A program made the position numbers and the translations under genes. A DNA stretch of 64,000 nt from Mycobacterium sp. Its GTDB lineage: Bacteria; Actinomycetota; Actinomycetes; Mycobacteriales; Mycobacteriaceae. The stretch lies in assembly GCA_003987775.1 (NCBI GenBank), contig RXJD01000061.1, positions 45,553 through 109,552 of the forward strand, read 5' to 3'. The notes under the pieces were generated by a model. That model saw only the letters and a list, made by a program, of their open reading frames with translations. It did not search any database and had not been told where the DNA came from. Position 1 is the first letter of the stretch; the number at the start of each line of letters is the position of its first letter. Positions 56,188 to 64,000 of this stretch are shown in pieces.

Positions 56188-56697
56188 TCAGCGCGGAACG
56201 GTGGTCGCCTGTCGCTGCCCGCCGTTGCGCTGCTGCCACGTCCGGTAGACGTCCACGGCGGCCTCTTGGACGTCCGGGCGGGACTCCTCCCGGATCGGCA
56301 GCCGACGGTCCCGCCAGTCCTTGGCGAACTCGTCGTAGAAGGTGGCGAGCTCGAAATACTTGCGGTCGTCGACGTAATAGGGCTCGTAGGCCTCCCGTGA
56401 CGTCAGGAACACGACCTCGTCGGGGGAGCAGTAGTAGAGCGATCCCAGGCACATCGGGCACGGATGGGCCAGCACATAAATGGTCGTACCGACGAGGTGT
56501 TCGGTGCCCAGCTTGGTGCATGCGGCGCGGATCGCGAGGATCTCGGCGTGGGCGGTCGGATCGTTGGTCTGCGCCACCTGGTTAGCGCTTTCGGCGAGAA
56601 CCTCGCCGTCTCTGACGATGACCGTTGCGAACGGCCGACCGCCTTCGGCGACATTTCGGCGGGCGAGGTCGATGGTTCGCTGTGCGAAGTCGGTCAC
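56188..56697 (-). CDS. Nucleoside/guanine deaminase-type zinc deaminase (Rv0828c)
   Basis: 169 residues, cytidine-deaminase fold. Zinc motifs THAEILAIRAAC-like (PTAHAEILAIR) and PCPMCLGSLYYC; catalytic Glu present. Similar to guanine deaminase/tRNA adenosine deaminase groups; the DEVVFLTSREAYEPYYVDD end fits a small-molecule deaminase. Substrate not certain. Divergent from the methyltransferase gene. Confidence 0.86.
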   Translation of the reverse strand: MTDFAQRTIDLARRNVAEGGRPFATVIVRDGEVLAESANQVAQTNDPTAHAEILAIRAACTKLGTEHLVGTTIYVLAHPCPMCLGSLYYCSPDEVVFLTSREAYEPYYVDDRKYFELATFYDEFAKDWRDRRLPIREESRPDVQEAAVDVYRTWQQRNGGQRQATTVPR

Positions 56698-56779
56698 ACC
56701 CGCAGAGTAGCCCGCAGAATCATTGGTGGTTCTGTGATAGTAACTAGGTTATCTATATTTCTGAGGGCGAGGGAGTGCA

Positions 56780-57685
56780 ATGGTGCGTACCGATCGGGAT
56801 CGCTGGGACCTTGCGACGAGTGTCGGTGCGACGGCAACCATGGTCGCCGCCCAGCGGGCGTTGGCTTCCGACCCGCAATACGCGCTGATCGACGATCCCT
56901 TCGCCGCGCCGCTGGTGCGTGCGGTGGGAATCGACGTCTACACCCGCCTGGTGAATGGCCAGATTCCGGTGGAGGACGACTCCGAGTTCGATCCGCAGCG
57001 GATGGCGCGGGGCATGGCCTGCCGGACCCGGTTCTACGACGAGTTCTTCCTGGGGGCCACCCGCAGCGGGATCAAGCAGGTGGTCATTCTCGCGTCGGGC
57101 CTCGATGCGCGTGCCTACCGCCTGCCGTGGCCAGCCGGCACCGTCGTGTACGAGGTCGACATGCCCGAAGTGATCGAGTTCAAGACGCTGACGCTGAGCG
57201 ACCTGGGCGCCGAGCCGACCGCCGAGCGCCGGACCGTCGCCATCGACCTGCGTGACGACTGGGCGACGGCGCTGCGGGAGGCCGGTTTCGATGCCGATGC
57301 CCCGTCCGCGTGGAGCGCCGAGGGCCTGTTGGTGTACCTGCCCGACGACGCCCAGGATGCGTTATTCGACAACATCACCGCTCTGAGCGCGCCGGGCAGC
57401 CGGCTGGCCTTCGAGTTCGTGCCGGACACCAGGATCTTCCAGGATGAGCGCTGGCGCGCACACCATGACCGGATGGCCGAACTCGGCTTCGAGATCGACT
57501 TCAACGACCTCGTCTATCACGCCGAGCGCAGCCACATCCTGGACCACCTGACCGGCGCCGGCTGGCAGACCTCTTCGCACACCACCAAGGAGCTGCACGA
57601 GGCGAACGGGTTCGTCTATCCGAACGACGAACTCGCCGAAGCGTTCGCGGACGTGACGTTCTCCAGCGCGGTGCGCAAGCCGTAG
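56780..57685 (+). CDS. SAM-dependent methyltransferase, TIGR00027 family (Rv0830)
   Basis: 301 residues. Typical mycobacterial family start [22 protein letters not shown], then [14 protein letters not shown], the SAM motif [17 protein letters not shown] and [13 protein letters not shown]. Substrate unknown; relatives are numerous in mycobacteria. ATG 56780 follows GAGGGCGAGGGAG. Confidence 0.92.
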   Translation: MVRTDRDRWDLATSVGATATMVAAQRALASDPQYALIDDPFAAPLVRAVGIDVYTRLVNGQIPVEDDSEFDPQRMARGMACRTRFYDEFFLGATRSGIKQVVILASGLDARAYRLPWPAGTVVYEVDMPEVIEFKTLTLSDLGAEPTAERRTVAIDLRDDWATALREAGFDADAPSAWSAEGLLVYLPDDAQDALFDNITALSAPGSRLAFEFVPDTRIFQDERWRAHHDRMAELGFEIDFNDLVYHAERSHILDHLTGAGWQTSSHTTKELHEANGFVYPNDELAEAFADVTFSSAVRKP

Positions 57686-57692
57686 CGGGCCG

Positions 57693-58511
57693 CTACTGGC
57701 TGCGGAGCAGTTCGTCCTTCAGCCGGGTGGTGAGCATGTCCTGGAACACCGTCTGCGCCGGAGCGTAGAGATCCCGGTAGGTCGAGACGAGCGCCTCCCG
57801 GTTGTACTCGGGGATGGCGCCGGTGGGCGGCGTCCAGAAGCTGTCGATGTCCATCAGGAAGAACTGGCCGGTCTGGGCCGGCGTGACGCGGCGCAGGTGG
57901 TAGCTCGGGTCGAGCGCCTGACCGACACCCGGCCCGTAACGCACGATGAGCGACTTGCCCGGCTGCGCCTCGCGGTAGACGGCGGCGCCCTGCCATTCGG
58001 TCAGGGTCAGTCCGCCCGGCGCCAGACGCTGGGGGCCGAGCAGGCTCTCGTCGATCCAGTTGGTCCACTCGATCCGGCCGTCGACGCCGGCCGGGACCCG
58101 GACCTCGAGGACGTAGCGCAGGCCGATGCGTTCGATACCGACGATCGAGGAGACCGCCGACCGCGCGTCAACCACCCGCATCGCAATCTCGAGGAAGCTG
58201 TCGAAGTTGCTGTATGCGCTGGTCTCGACGACGATCGCCTGGTTTTTCAGCGAGGCGGCCGTGGTGTTCTCCCGGTTGGAGTAGCGCACGAAGCGATCGG
58301 CGACCGGCTGCGGCGGCTGGCCGGGGGCAGTCATGCCCCACTGGACATCCTGGGCCTGGCGTTCGATCGGCAGATCGTTGAGCAGCAGATGCTTGAGTTC
58401 GCGGCTCGCCGTCTCGGTCAGAGAGTCTGTTGCCGGGTGACGGATCTCCAGCGTCACCAGGGCTACGGGGGCGTTGGGTTGTACCTCAGCGGGATTCACG
58501 TCCGGAAGCAT
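57693..58511 (-). CDS. TIGR04255 family protein (Rv0831c)
   Basis: 272 residues. Pattern of the TIGR04255 family: NAPVALVTLEIRHP near the start, a central SNFDSFLEIAMRVVDA and RIGLRYVLEVRVP. Function unknown. ATG 58511 matches the usual length; the frame extends 10 codons upstream. Convergent to the methyltransferase with 7 bp between. Confidence 0.85.
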   Translation of the reverse strand: MLPDVNPAEVQPNAPVALVTLEIRHPATDSLTETASRELKHLLLNDLPIERQAQDVQWGMTAPGQPPQPVADRFVRYSNRENTTAASLKNQAIVVETSAYSNFDSFLEIAMRVVDARSAVSSIVGIERIGLRYVLEVRVPAGVDGRIEWTNWIDESLLGPQRLAPGGLTLTEWQGAAVYREAQPGKSLIVRYGPGVGQALDPSYHLRRVTPAQTGQFFLMDIDSFWTPPTGAIPEYNREALVSTYRDLYAPAQTVFQDMLTTRLKDELLRSQ

Positions 58512-58623
58512 AGCCGCGAGCTTAACCACGCGTGACGGCAATCACCCTTAGCGTCTGAATTCGTCTCGGCCGGAAGGCTGTGCGCGCACGGTATGCCAGG
58601 TCATGGCCTGTTTGAGACCGGTC

Positions 58624-58699
58624 TGGTGCCCCCAGTAGGACTCGAACCTACGACCTGCGGATTAAAAGTCCGTAGCTCTACCAACTGAGCTATAGGGGC
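58624..58699 (-). tRNA. lysT: tRNA-Lys (anticodon TTT)
   Basis: Full cloverleaf on the minus strand: acceptor GCCCCTA paired near the 3' end, anticodon loop CTTTTAA (TTT), T-arm GGTTCGAGTCC, encoded CCA. 76 nt. Confidence 0.97.
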
Positions 58700-58824
58700 G
58701 GCGGAGAATCACAATACTGGGTCCCGGAGGAGGGCTCGTTTGAGGATTGGGGCCGGGGTGACCTAAGCTGACTTGGCTCCCAACAGTAATCGCGTTGGCA
58801 GTGCCCCGGAGAGATTCGGTTCTG

Positions 58825-58897
58825 GCCCCCTTCGTCTAGCGGCCTAGGACGCCGCCCTTTCAAGGCGGTAGCGCGGGTTCGAATCCCGTAGGGGGTA
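58825..58897 (+). tRNA. gluT: tRNA-Glu (anticodon TTC)
   Basis: Acceptor GCCCCCT with AGGGGGT, anticodon loop CTTTCAA (TTC), T-loop GGTTCGAATCC. No encoded CCA. 73 nt. Confidence 0.97.
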
Positions 58898-58936
58898 CTG
58901 GCTACGCGGGCACCGCGGAGCACAGCAGTACAGCAA

Positions 58937-59013
58937 GGCCCTGTGGCGCAGTTGGTTAGCGCGCCGCCCTGTCACGGCGGAGGTCGCGGGTTCGAGTCCC
59001 GTCAGGGTCGCCA
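58937..59013 (+). tRNA. aspT: tRNA-Asp (anticodon GTC)
   Basis: Acceptor GGCCCTG with CAGGGTC, anticodon loop CTGTCAC (GTC), T-loop GGTTCGAGTCC, encoded CCA. Confidence 0.97.
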
Positions 59014-59046
59014 GCACGGCGAGGCACACGCTGCCTGCCGGCTTCC

Positions 59047-59123
59047 GGCCAGGTAGCTCAGTCGGTACGAGCGTCCGCCTGAAAAGCGGAAGGTCGGCGG
59101 TTCGATCCCGCCCCTGGCCACCA
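59047..59123 (+). tRNA. pheU: tRNA-Phe (anticodon GAA), attachment site of the element
   Basis: Acceptor GGCCAGG with CCTGGCC, anticodon loop CTGAAAA (GAA), T-loop GGTTCGATCCC, encoded CCA. An integrase gene lies directly against its 3' end in the opposite direction, the usual arrangement when a tRNA 3' end is the attB site. Confidence 0.97.
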
Positions 59124-60233
59124 TCTCTGACCTGCTTGTATGCGGTGACAGCACTTTTTGGATTGATTGTCTTGTCCGGTTCCTGTCCGTTCACCTGGTT
59201 GGCGACGGTGCTGCAGAGCCGGTCGAGATTTGCGGCTACGTGATCGAGTTCGTCTGAGTAGAGGTCGCTGTAAATATTCGCGGTGACGGTCGGTGTCGAA
59301 TGCCCCATCGTTTTCTGGACGTAGCGAAGATCGGCGCCGGAGGCCCGGGCCAGGCTGGCGTAGGTGTGGCGTAGGTCGTGAATCGTTAGGGGCGCTAGTT
59401 CGGTTTTGGTGAGTGCTTCGTTCCAGTGGGTGTGTCTGCGCCAGTTGTTGGATCTGAGGTAGCCGCCGTTGGGTGAGGTAATCGCTTGTTCCCGGCGCGG
59501 GCGGCCGGCAATTCGTGGCCTGAGTGCGTTGATGACCATTTGGGGGAGTGGGACGGTTCGAACCGCAGCGCGAGTCTTTGGCGGTCCGGCGATGATTCGG
59601 CCCTCGACCTCGGGAGCCGCTTGGCGGACGTGAAGGCGGCGCGCCTTGAGGTCGATGTCGCCGATACGCAGGCCGACGAGTTCAGACCACCGCAGGCCCG
59701 TGAATGCCAGAATTGTCACGATGTCGCCTTGGTCTCCGCACGCCGTTGCCAGGGCCGCGACTTCCGCGGCGGTGAGATAGCGGTGGCGTTCCCGCGCTGG
59801 TATGCGGCCAGATGACACACCCACGGCCGGGTTAATGTGGATTCGGCCGTCCCCGCAAGCCATGTCGAGAATCGAGCGCAGCAGCCGGAGCGTGGCGAGC
59901 TTGGCCCATGGACCGACGGTGAGGCCGCTGATGAACTGCTGAATGTCGGCGCGGCTGATTTCGTCGACCGGCATATGTCCGAACCGTGGATTGATGCGAA
60001 GCTCCCAATGCTGGGTGTAGCCGCTCCACGTCTTGGGTGAGACGCCCGGGCGTTTGGATGCGCTGTATTGCGTCCAAATGGCCGAAAGGTTTGCGCGGCC
60101 AAGCCGGACAGGGCGCAGGATGCAACGTCATCGAGTTCGTTCAGTCACCCATGCCGGGGAAGGGTTCCCAGTGTCGGACCGCCCGCGTAGGGTGCACCGC
60201 GGCTGCTCGTACAGGGATCGGGTCGGAGGGGCG

Positions 60234-61556
60234 ATGCGGGTTCTCAACTGGAACATCCGGCAGGGCGGTGGAACTAGAGTGGCGGAAATCTGCCGCCACA
60301 TTGTCGAAATCGCGCCAGATCTCCTGGTGCTCAGCGAATTTCAGACCCGCTACGAGTCGTCACTGCGAATAGGGCTGAATGATGCACAGCTGCCATTCGT
60401 CGAGACGTCTGAACCGCAGCCGAGCCGCAATGGCCTGCTGGTCGCGTCGAAGTGGCCGCTGCTTGAATCGCGGTCACCGGCGCCGGACGTCGATCGGGAG
60501 CGGTGGCTTGCTCTGCGCATTACGGACTTGGACCTCGACATCCTGGCGGTGCACATTCCCGGCGCCCCGGACAACAAATTCGAGGCTGGCTATGGCATTT
60601 CGGGTGCCAAGCGCAAGGAGCTGATGTGGGAACGAATTCTTGCCTACGCCGCCGAACACCAAGATCAGCGAGCGATGGTGGTGGGCGACCTTAATACGGG
60701 TCTGCGCATCGACGCCGAGGGCGCGATGTTCAAGAAGTCGCACTACATGAGGAGCCTCATCGATACCGGGTTCATCGACACATGGCGCCACCAACATCCG
60801 CAGGTGCGTGGCTACACCTGGTACACCAAACGCAAAGACAAACAGACAGGGGAGTCCGCGGACCTCAACGGATTTAGGCTCGACTACCTTTTCGTATCCC
60901 CTCGTCTAAGGAACGCGATCCGCGAAGCTGCGATCCTGCAGGACCCGCGACAGGCGGGTGTATCTGACCATGCCAGCGTCGTGCTGGAAATTGAGGTCGA
61001 TGCGATAGAGGCGCCGGTCGCGCCGTCGCCGGCAGTCGTGAACGCTTCTGGGCGACAGCAGAAGGAGTCCAATCTCGGGCCACAGGCCAACCCCTCGTCT
61101 AGCCCCGCAGTGCCACGTGCCGGTGACTCGCTCCAGGAGGAGATCTTGTCGCTGCTCCGTCGCGCAGACTGCCACTACGGCAACACACTTCGCGACGAAG
61201 AGGCCGGCCGGAGCGTCGAGCACGCCGCCCGCGAGCGCAACGTCAGGGCAGACCGAATCGCCGAACTCCGCGTAGCTGTTCGCAGGGCGAGCAACGGCGA
61301 ACATTCTCGCACCAAGGCGCAGGCCGGTCACGAGGACGGAGTCCTCCGCGCGCTGTTGCACTTCCGAAACGAGATGTCGGTCGAACTGAGGCGGCACATC
61401 GACACCCGACTGGCTCAGCTGAAGGCGGAGTTCATTCCGGCACTGAAAGCGGTTCCCCTGCAATGCAAGACCCGCGGCGCGAATCGACCCCAGCGGGCAG
61501 TCTCGCGCGAACACTCCTGTGAGTGTGGCTACACCCATGCCGGGGAGTGTTGGTGA
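60234..61556 (+). CDS. Endonuclease/exonuclease/phosphatase-fold protein with C-terminal Cys/His tail
   Basis: 440 residues, from ATG 60234 behind GGAGGGG. Residues 1-~265 form an EEP domain with all usual motifs: RVLNWNIRQGG, LVLSEFQTRYE, VVGDLNTGLR, FRLDYLFVSPRL and VSDHASVVLE. Then a Pro/Ser linker, a helical region with GRSVEHAARERNVRADRIAELR, and a possible zinc knuckle at the end, HSCECGYTHAGECW. Likely cuts DNA, RNA or a phosphoester; target unknown. In the integrated element; no close partner gene. Could be a defence or phage-borne nuclease. Confidence 0.82.
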   Translation: MRVLNWNIRQGGGTRVAEICRHIVEIAPDLLVLSEFQTRYESSLRIGLNDAQLPFVETSEPQPSRNGLLVASKWPLLESRSPAPDVDRERWLALRITDLDLDILAVHIPGAPDNKFEAGYGISGAKRKELMWERILAYAAEHQDQRAMVVGDLNTGLRIDAEGAMFKKSHYMRSLIDTGFIDTWRHQHPQVRGYTWYTKRKDKQTGESADLNGFRLDYLFVSPRLRNAIREAAILQDPRQAGVSDHASVVLEIEVDAIEAPVAPSPAVVNASGRQQKESNLGPQANPSSSPAVPRAGDSLQEEILSLLRRADCHYGNTLRDEEAGRSVEHAARERNVRADRIAELRVAVRRASNGEHSRTKAQAGHEDGVLRALLHFRNEMSVELRRHIDTRLAQLKAEFIPALKAVPLQCKTRGANRPQRAVSREHSCECGYTHAGECW

Positions 61557-62292
61557 TGAAGGCATTTCTGCGGGAACCGGGGCTTTCTGTTGCGTCCCAC
61601 GGCGATGTGTCGCGAGAACTCAAATTGCTCGTTGATCGTCGTGAAGACCTTGTGGCGCGACGCACGTCGACGATCAACCGACTGTTGTGGCGGGTCGATG
61701 AACTCGATCCCGAACGCGCACCCAAGCCGCGCTCGCTGGACTTGGCCAAGCACCGCACTCTGCTCGGCCGGTGGCTGGCCACCCGGCCCGGTCTGGTCGC
61801 CGAGCTGGCTTGTGACGAGCTGGCCGACATCACCCGGCTTACTGACACCATCAACGCGTTGGCAAAGCGCATCGAGGATCGTGTCCGTCAGGTCACGCCG
61901 GGGGCCGGTGGCTCTTCCTGGCTGCGGGGCACTGACCGCCGCCAAACTCGTCGGCGAGGCCCGGCCGGTGTCACCCGGTTCAAAAACGAGCCAGTCTTTG
62001 CCCGCCACGCCCGCGTGGCCCCATCCCGGTGTGGTCGGGCAACGCCGCCGGGCGGGTGCGCATGACCCGCTCGGGCAACCGCCAACTCAACGCCGCGCTG
62101 CATCGCATCGCCGTCACCCAAATCCGTCTTCAAGGCGTAGGACAGACCTACTACCGCAATCGCATCGCTGCTGGCGACTCCAACACCGAAGTACTGCGTT
62201 GCCTCAAACGCCGCCTGGACCGTGTGGTCTTCCATCGCCTACATACCGACCACTGCAGCCGGCTACAACCTTGCCAACCGGCAGCGGCTTGA
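61557..62292 (+). pseudogene. IS110-family transposase remnant, frameshifted
   Basis: Protein similarity runs through several frames: SRELKLLVDRREDLVARR (frame of 61604), LPGCGALTAAKLVGEARPV (shifted after ~61905), RFKNEPVFARHARVAP (back), and VWSGNAAGRVRMTRSGNRQL (third frame from ~62025) to TGA 62292. These are C-terminal parts of an IS110/IS1111 transposase. The N-terminal DEDD catalytic domain is missing and at least three frameshifts are present, so it is dead. Confidence 0.78.
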
Positions 62293-62306
62293 CATAGGAG
62301 AAACGC

Positions 62307-62588
62307 ATGGCATGGTTTTGGCTTGCGGTATTTATCCTGGCGTTCATCATGAGCGTGCTGGTATTCATCAACTTCAACTACGCCGTAGGCAAGATTCGCA
62401 GCGAAATGGAGAAGCTGGACCCAGGAGAGCGATCTGACTCTGGGCAATCTGTTTCCGAACTGATGGACATGGAGCGGTCGAGCGTGGATATCCGATTCTG
62501 GTCGGTGTTCTTTGTGCTGGGCTCCTTGGCAGGAATTATCGGCTCGATAGCTGCACTACAGAGGTACTTTCCGCCCGGACATGGGTAG
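62307..62588 (+). CDS. Small two-helix membrane protein
   Basis: 93 residues. Helix 1 at 3-24 (WFWLAVFILAFIMSVLVFI), a charged/Ser loop (GERSDSGQSVSELMDMERSS), helix 2 at 64-84 (RFWSVFFVLGSLAGIIGSIA). GGAG is 9 nt before ATG 62307. No family recognised. In the element, 14 bp after the transposase wreck. The next 180 bp show no gene. Confidence 0.65.
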   Translation: MAWFWLAVFILAFIMSVLVFINFNYAVGKIRSEMEKLDPGERSDSGQSVSELMDMERSSVDIRFWSVFFVLGSLAGIIGSIAALQRYFPPGHG

Positions 62589-62770
62589 TGCATTGCGCCT
62601 GCCGCCGGGCCGCTGGTTTCCCGACCCCCAGGGGGTGTGAGGCAATCGAGAACGGTCCAGGGACTCGCGGCGACCTCCTTGAGTTGCCCATTTCTATGCT
62701 GCAACAGTCCGTCAGAGCGGCTGGGCGGGCTAACCCGAAGGGCATGCCGCGCGGAGGGTCCCTAGCACAG

Positions 62771-63760
62771 CTACCGTGCGCGGTGAGGCGACCCAATGGC
62801 CGACGGTGGAGGAACTCTGCGGATCCGGGGTGGTTGTGTGTCCGTTCCAGGAAGCTTCATCCAGTGTTCTTCTCCCTTAAAGCGCTGAATGTCCTGCTTG
62901 ACCGTCATAGCTACGTGCATGGTCAGGCCTTCCACGACCGTCTTGATGTAATCGATGAAGGCGTCTTTGGTAACCACGTCAAATTCAAAAAGCCCTTTGA
63001 CCGACTCGCTCTCAAGGTGGCGTTGGACGCGGACCCATTTCTGCTCGCTCAGTAGCGGTTTTTCGCCGCCCGCATCGATCACATGTAGCGTGCTACTGAT
63101 CAAGACAACCGGAAAACGCAGTATATAGCTTGTCCAACTGTGGCCTTGATCTTGCCGCTGATTATTCGGTAGCGGCCAATAGCTCTCAGTGCCGTATCCC
63201 CGCTGTGACCTCTGGACTGCTTTAGCAAGAGGAAATACCAAGTTGTTGAAGATGTCCGAGTTCGTCGCAGACCATCCGTTGTTTGCGCGGTCTAGTCGAG
63301 TCAGTTGGGTAGCGCGGAAGTTAGTTTGTCCAAACCTGATTGCGGCGCTTCTGAAGCCCATCACATCCCATGCGTATTCATGCAGCAGGTTCCTAGGGTC
63401 GCCGGCGTCAAAGCCGACAGGAAGATTCTTGACCGGCAACGTGTGTTCGGCCGGATTGCCCTTTCTGCGCCACTCCGGCAATTCGTGCCCTATGGCGCAG
63501 AACGGGTTTTCGCTTTGTTTGCATTCGACCAGCACGCTCGCAGCCACAATCACCTTGTTGGCCTCATCTACGAAGTAATCACGATATGACCAGACGTCGA
63601 GTTCCCGCGAAACTGTAGGTGCGTCGGGATCTTGGAATGCCCAACTCGGCCGCGGACTAAAGCCGCGCGACTTGAGGACCCGAACAGCTTGTTGCTCAAG
63701 CAGCCAGCCCGCTTTGGTTGCCGCAGCGAGAACTTCTTCCTTGGTCGGGAACTGGCCCAT
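62771..63760 (-). CDS. PD-(D/E)xK nuclease-like protein
   Basis: 329 residues. The N-terminal region has the arrangement of restriction-endonuclease-fold nucleases: Glu22 in WLLEQQAVRVL, Asp55 in SRELDVWSYR, then Glu79-x-Lys81 in VLVECKQSENPF. The remainder has no known domain and is less GC-rich than neighbours, in line with recent acquisition. Likely DNA-cutting or a repair/defence nuclease; partner genes may lie beyond the window. No confident gene follows to 64000. Confidence 0.7.
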   Translation of the reverse strand: MGQFPTKEEVLAAATKAGWLLEQQAVRVLKSRGFSPRPSWAFQDPDAPTVSRELDVWSYRDYFVDEANKVIVAASVLVECKQSENPFCAIGHELPEWRRKGNPAEHTLPVKNLPVGFDAGDPRNLLHEYAWDVMGFRSAAIRFGQTNFRATQLTRLDRANNGWSATNSDIFNNLVFPLAKAVQRSQRGYGTESYWPLPNNQRQDQGHSWTSYILRFPVVLISSTLHVIDAGGEKPLLSEQKWVRVQRHLESESVKGLFEFDVVTKDAFIDYIKTVVEGLTMHVAMTVKQDIQRFKGEEHWMKLPGTDTQPPRIRRVPPPSAIGSPHRAR

Positions 63761-64000
63761 GTTGCCAGAGTCTAGGCACCCACAGGAGGACGATTGCTTG
63801 AATGTCGATATGCGGGCACTGTAGGCATCGCCAACTTCGGGATCATCCCCACGCCCGGTTCAAGCCCGAGGACACGAGCTTGCCGCAGAGATGCCGTGGG
63901 TGTCAGGATGAATCGCCCTGGTTCTGCCGGAGACTCGGGCTATTGGATTCCGATCAGTGGTTGGTCGGTCCGTTGTGCATCGTAGAACGCGGCTTCGAAC

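Larger units (their letters stand above)
58844..60127 (-). pseudogene. Tyrosine-type integrase, 5' end broken
   Basis: Catalytic domain complete: Arg in TGLRWSELVGLR, HDLRHTYASLARA, and the nucleophile Tyr in GHSTPTVTANIYSDL. Core-binding sequence is also recognisable further upstream in the same frame (SPKTWSGYTQHWELRI) to about 60120, but no start codon exists before ATG 59974 and a stop lies at 60128, so the N-terminal arm-binding part is lost. At the 3' end the frame has no stop before 58844 and runs antisense through three tRNA genes; true homology ends near the tRNA-Phe 3' end. Without repair it is probably inactive or N-truncated (376 residues from 59974). Confidence 0.75.

Noticed and set aside
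58690-59120. Protein-like stretch GRDRTADLPLFRRTLVPTELPGR and similar pieces over the tRNA genes
   Set aside because: This is the well-known false translation of antisense tRNA sequence, not protein homology; I treat it as run-through of the integrase frame.
63794-63985. 63-codon plus-strand frame near the right edge
   Set aside because: No ribosome binding site, no domain and unusual composition; not enough evidence for a gene.

Overview
The window is GC-rich chromosome from a Mycobacterium. Gene order follows, from memory, the M. tuberculosis H37Rv block from ptrB/emrB (Rv0782/Rv0783c) to Rv0831c and the tRNA cluster after it. Mycobacterium-specific markers include mshD (mycothiol), desA1 (mycolate desaturation), lmeA, kmtR, a cpsY-type Stealth transferase, encapsulin with a DyP peroxidase, and the Rv0805 phosphodiesterase. 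The M. tuberculosis IS6110/IS1547 insertions are absent, pstS-pstC-pstA are still joined to phoT, and several accessory cassettes are inserted. A non-tuberculous Mycobacterium is the simplest reading; the species cannot be given.

Layout. 1-9.0 kb: oligopeptidase B, MFS exporter, a deacetylase-like protein, FAD dehydrogenase, metallo-hydrolase, secreted protein, LLM oxidoreductase, purS-purQ. 9-12.3 kb: LLM oxidoreductase and its GntR regulator with a clear operator, VOC protein and cupin. 12.3-18.2 kb: an accessory cluster built around a fused double-TetR regulator. Four related 16-bp palindromes lie upstream of the four transcription units it probably controls: an MDR reductase-haloacid dehalogenase-disulfide reductase-cupin operon, itself, an alpha/beta hydrolase with an Asp nucleophile, and the stub of a deleted MOSC-ferredoxin reductase gene. 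18.2-20.8 kb: SDR, encapsulin and DyP peroxidase with a cargo-loading tail. 20.8-35.1 kb: core genes including purL, purF, purM, the cAMP phosphodiesterase, Stealth transferase, orphan MCE protein, YgfZ and aminodeoxychorismate lyase.

35.3-39.3 kb is the most unusual part: two co-directional membrane-protein genes between the Rv0812 and Rv0813c homologues. One encodes TIR - transmembrane helix - PknH-type external sensor. The other encodes four membrane segments - two RCK/TrkA_N-like Rossmann domains - RyR domain - two PGDYG-like repeats. I infer a two-component system in which an envelope sensor controls a TIR NAD-processing enzyme whose product acts on an RyR-domain, channel-like protein. 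This is a hypothesis.

39.4-58.5 kb returns to core genes: nitrobindin, a 32-residue membrane peptide, sseC2-cysA2 with a leaderless polycysteine leader ORF, lmeA, a GlnR-like regulator, mshD, pstS-pstC-pstA-phoT facing phoY2, an LCP ligase, dus, desA1, the kmtR metal sensor with a 24-histidine small protein, a deaminase and a methyltransferase. 58.6-59.1 kb holds tRNA-Lys, Glu, Asp and Phe. From the 3' end of tRNA-Phe to the right edge lies an integrated element: a 5'-broken tyrosine integrase, an EEP-fold nuclease with a Cys/His tail, a wrecked IS110 transposase, a small membrane protein and a PD-(D/E)xK nuclease-like protein. Its right end is outside the window.
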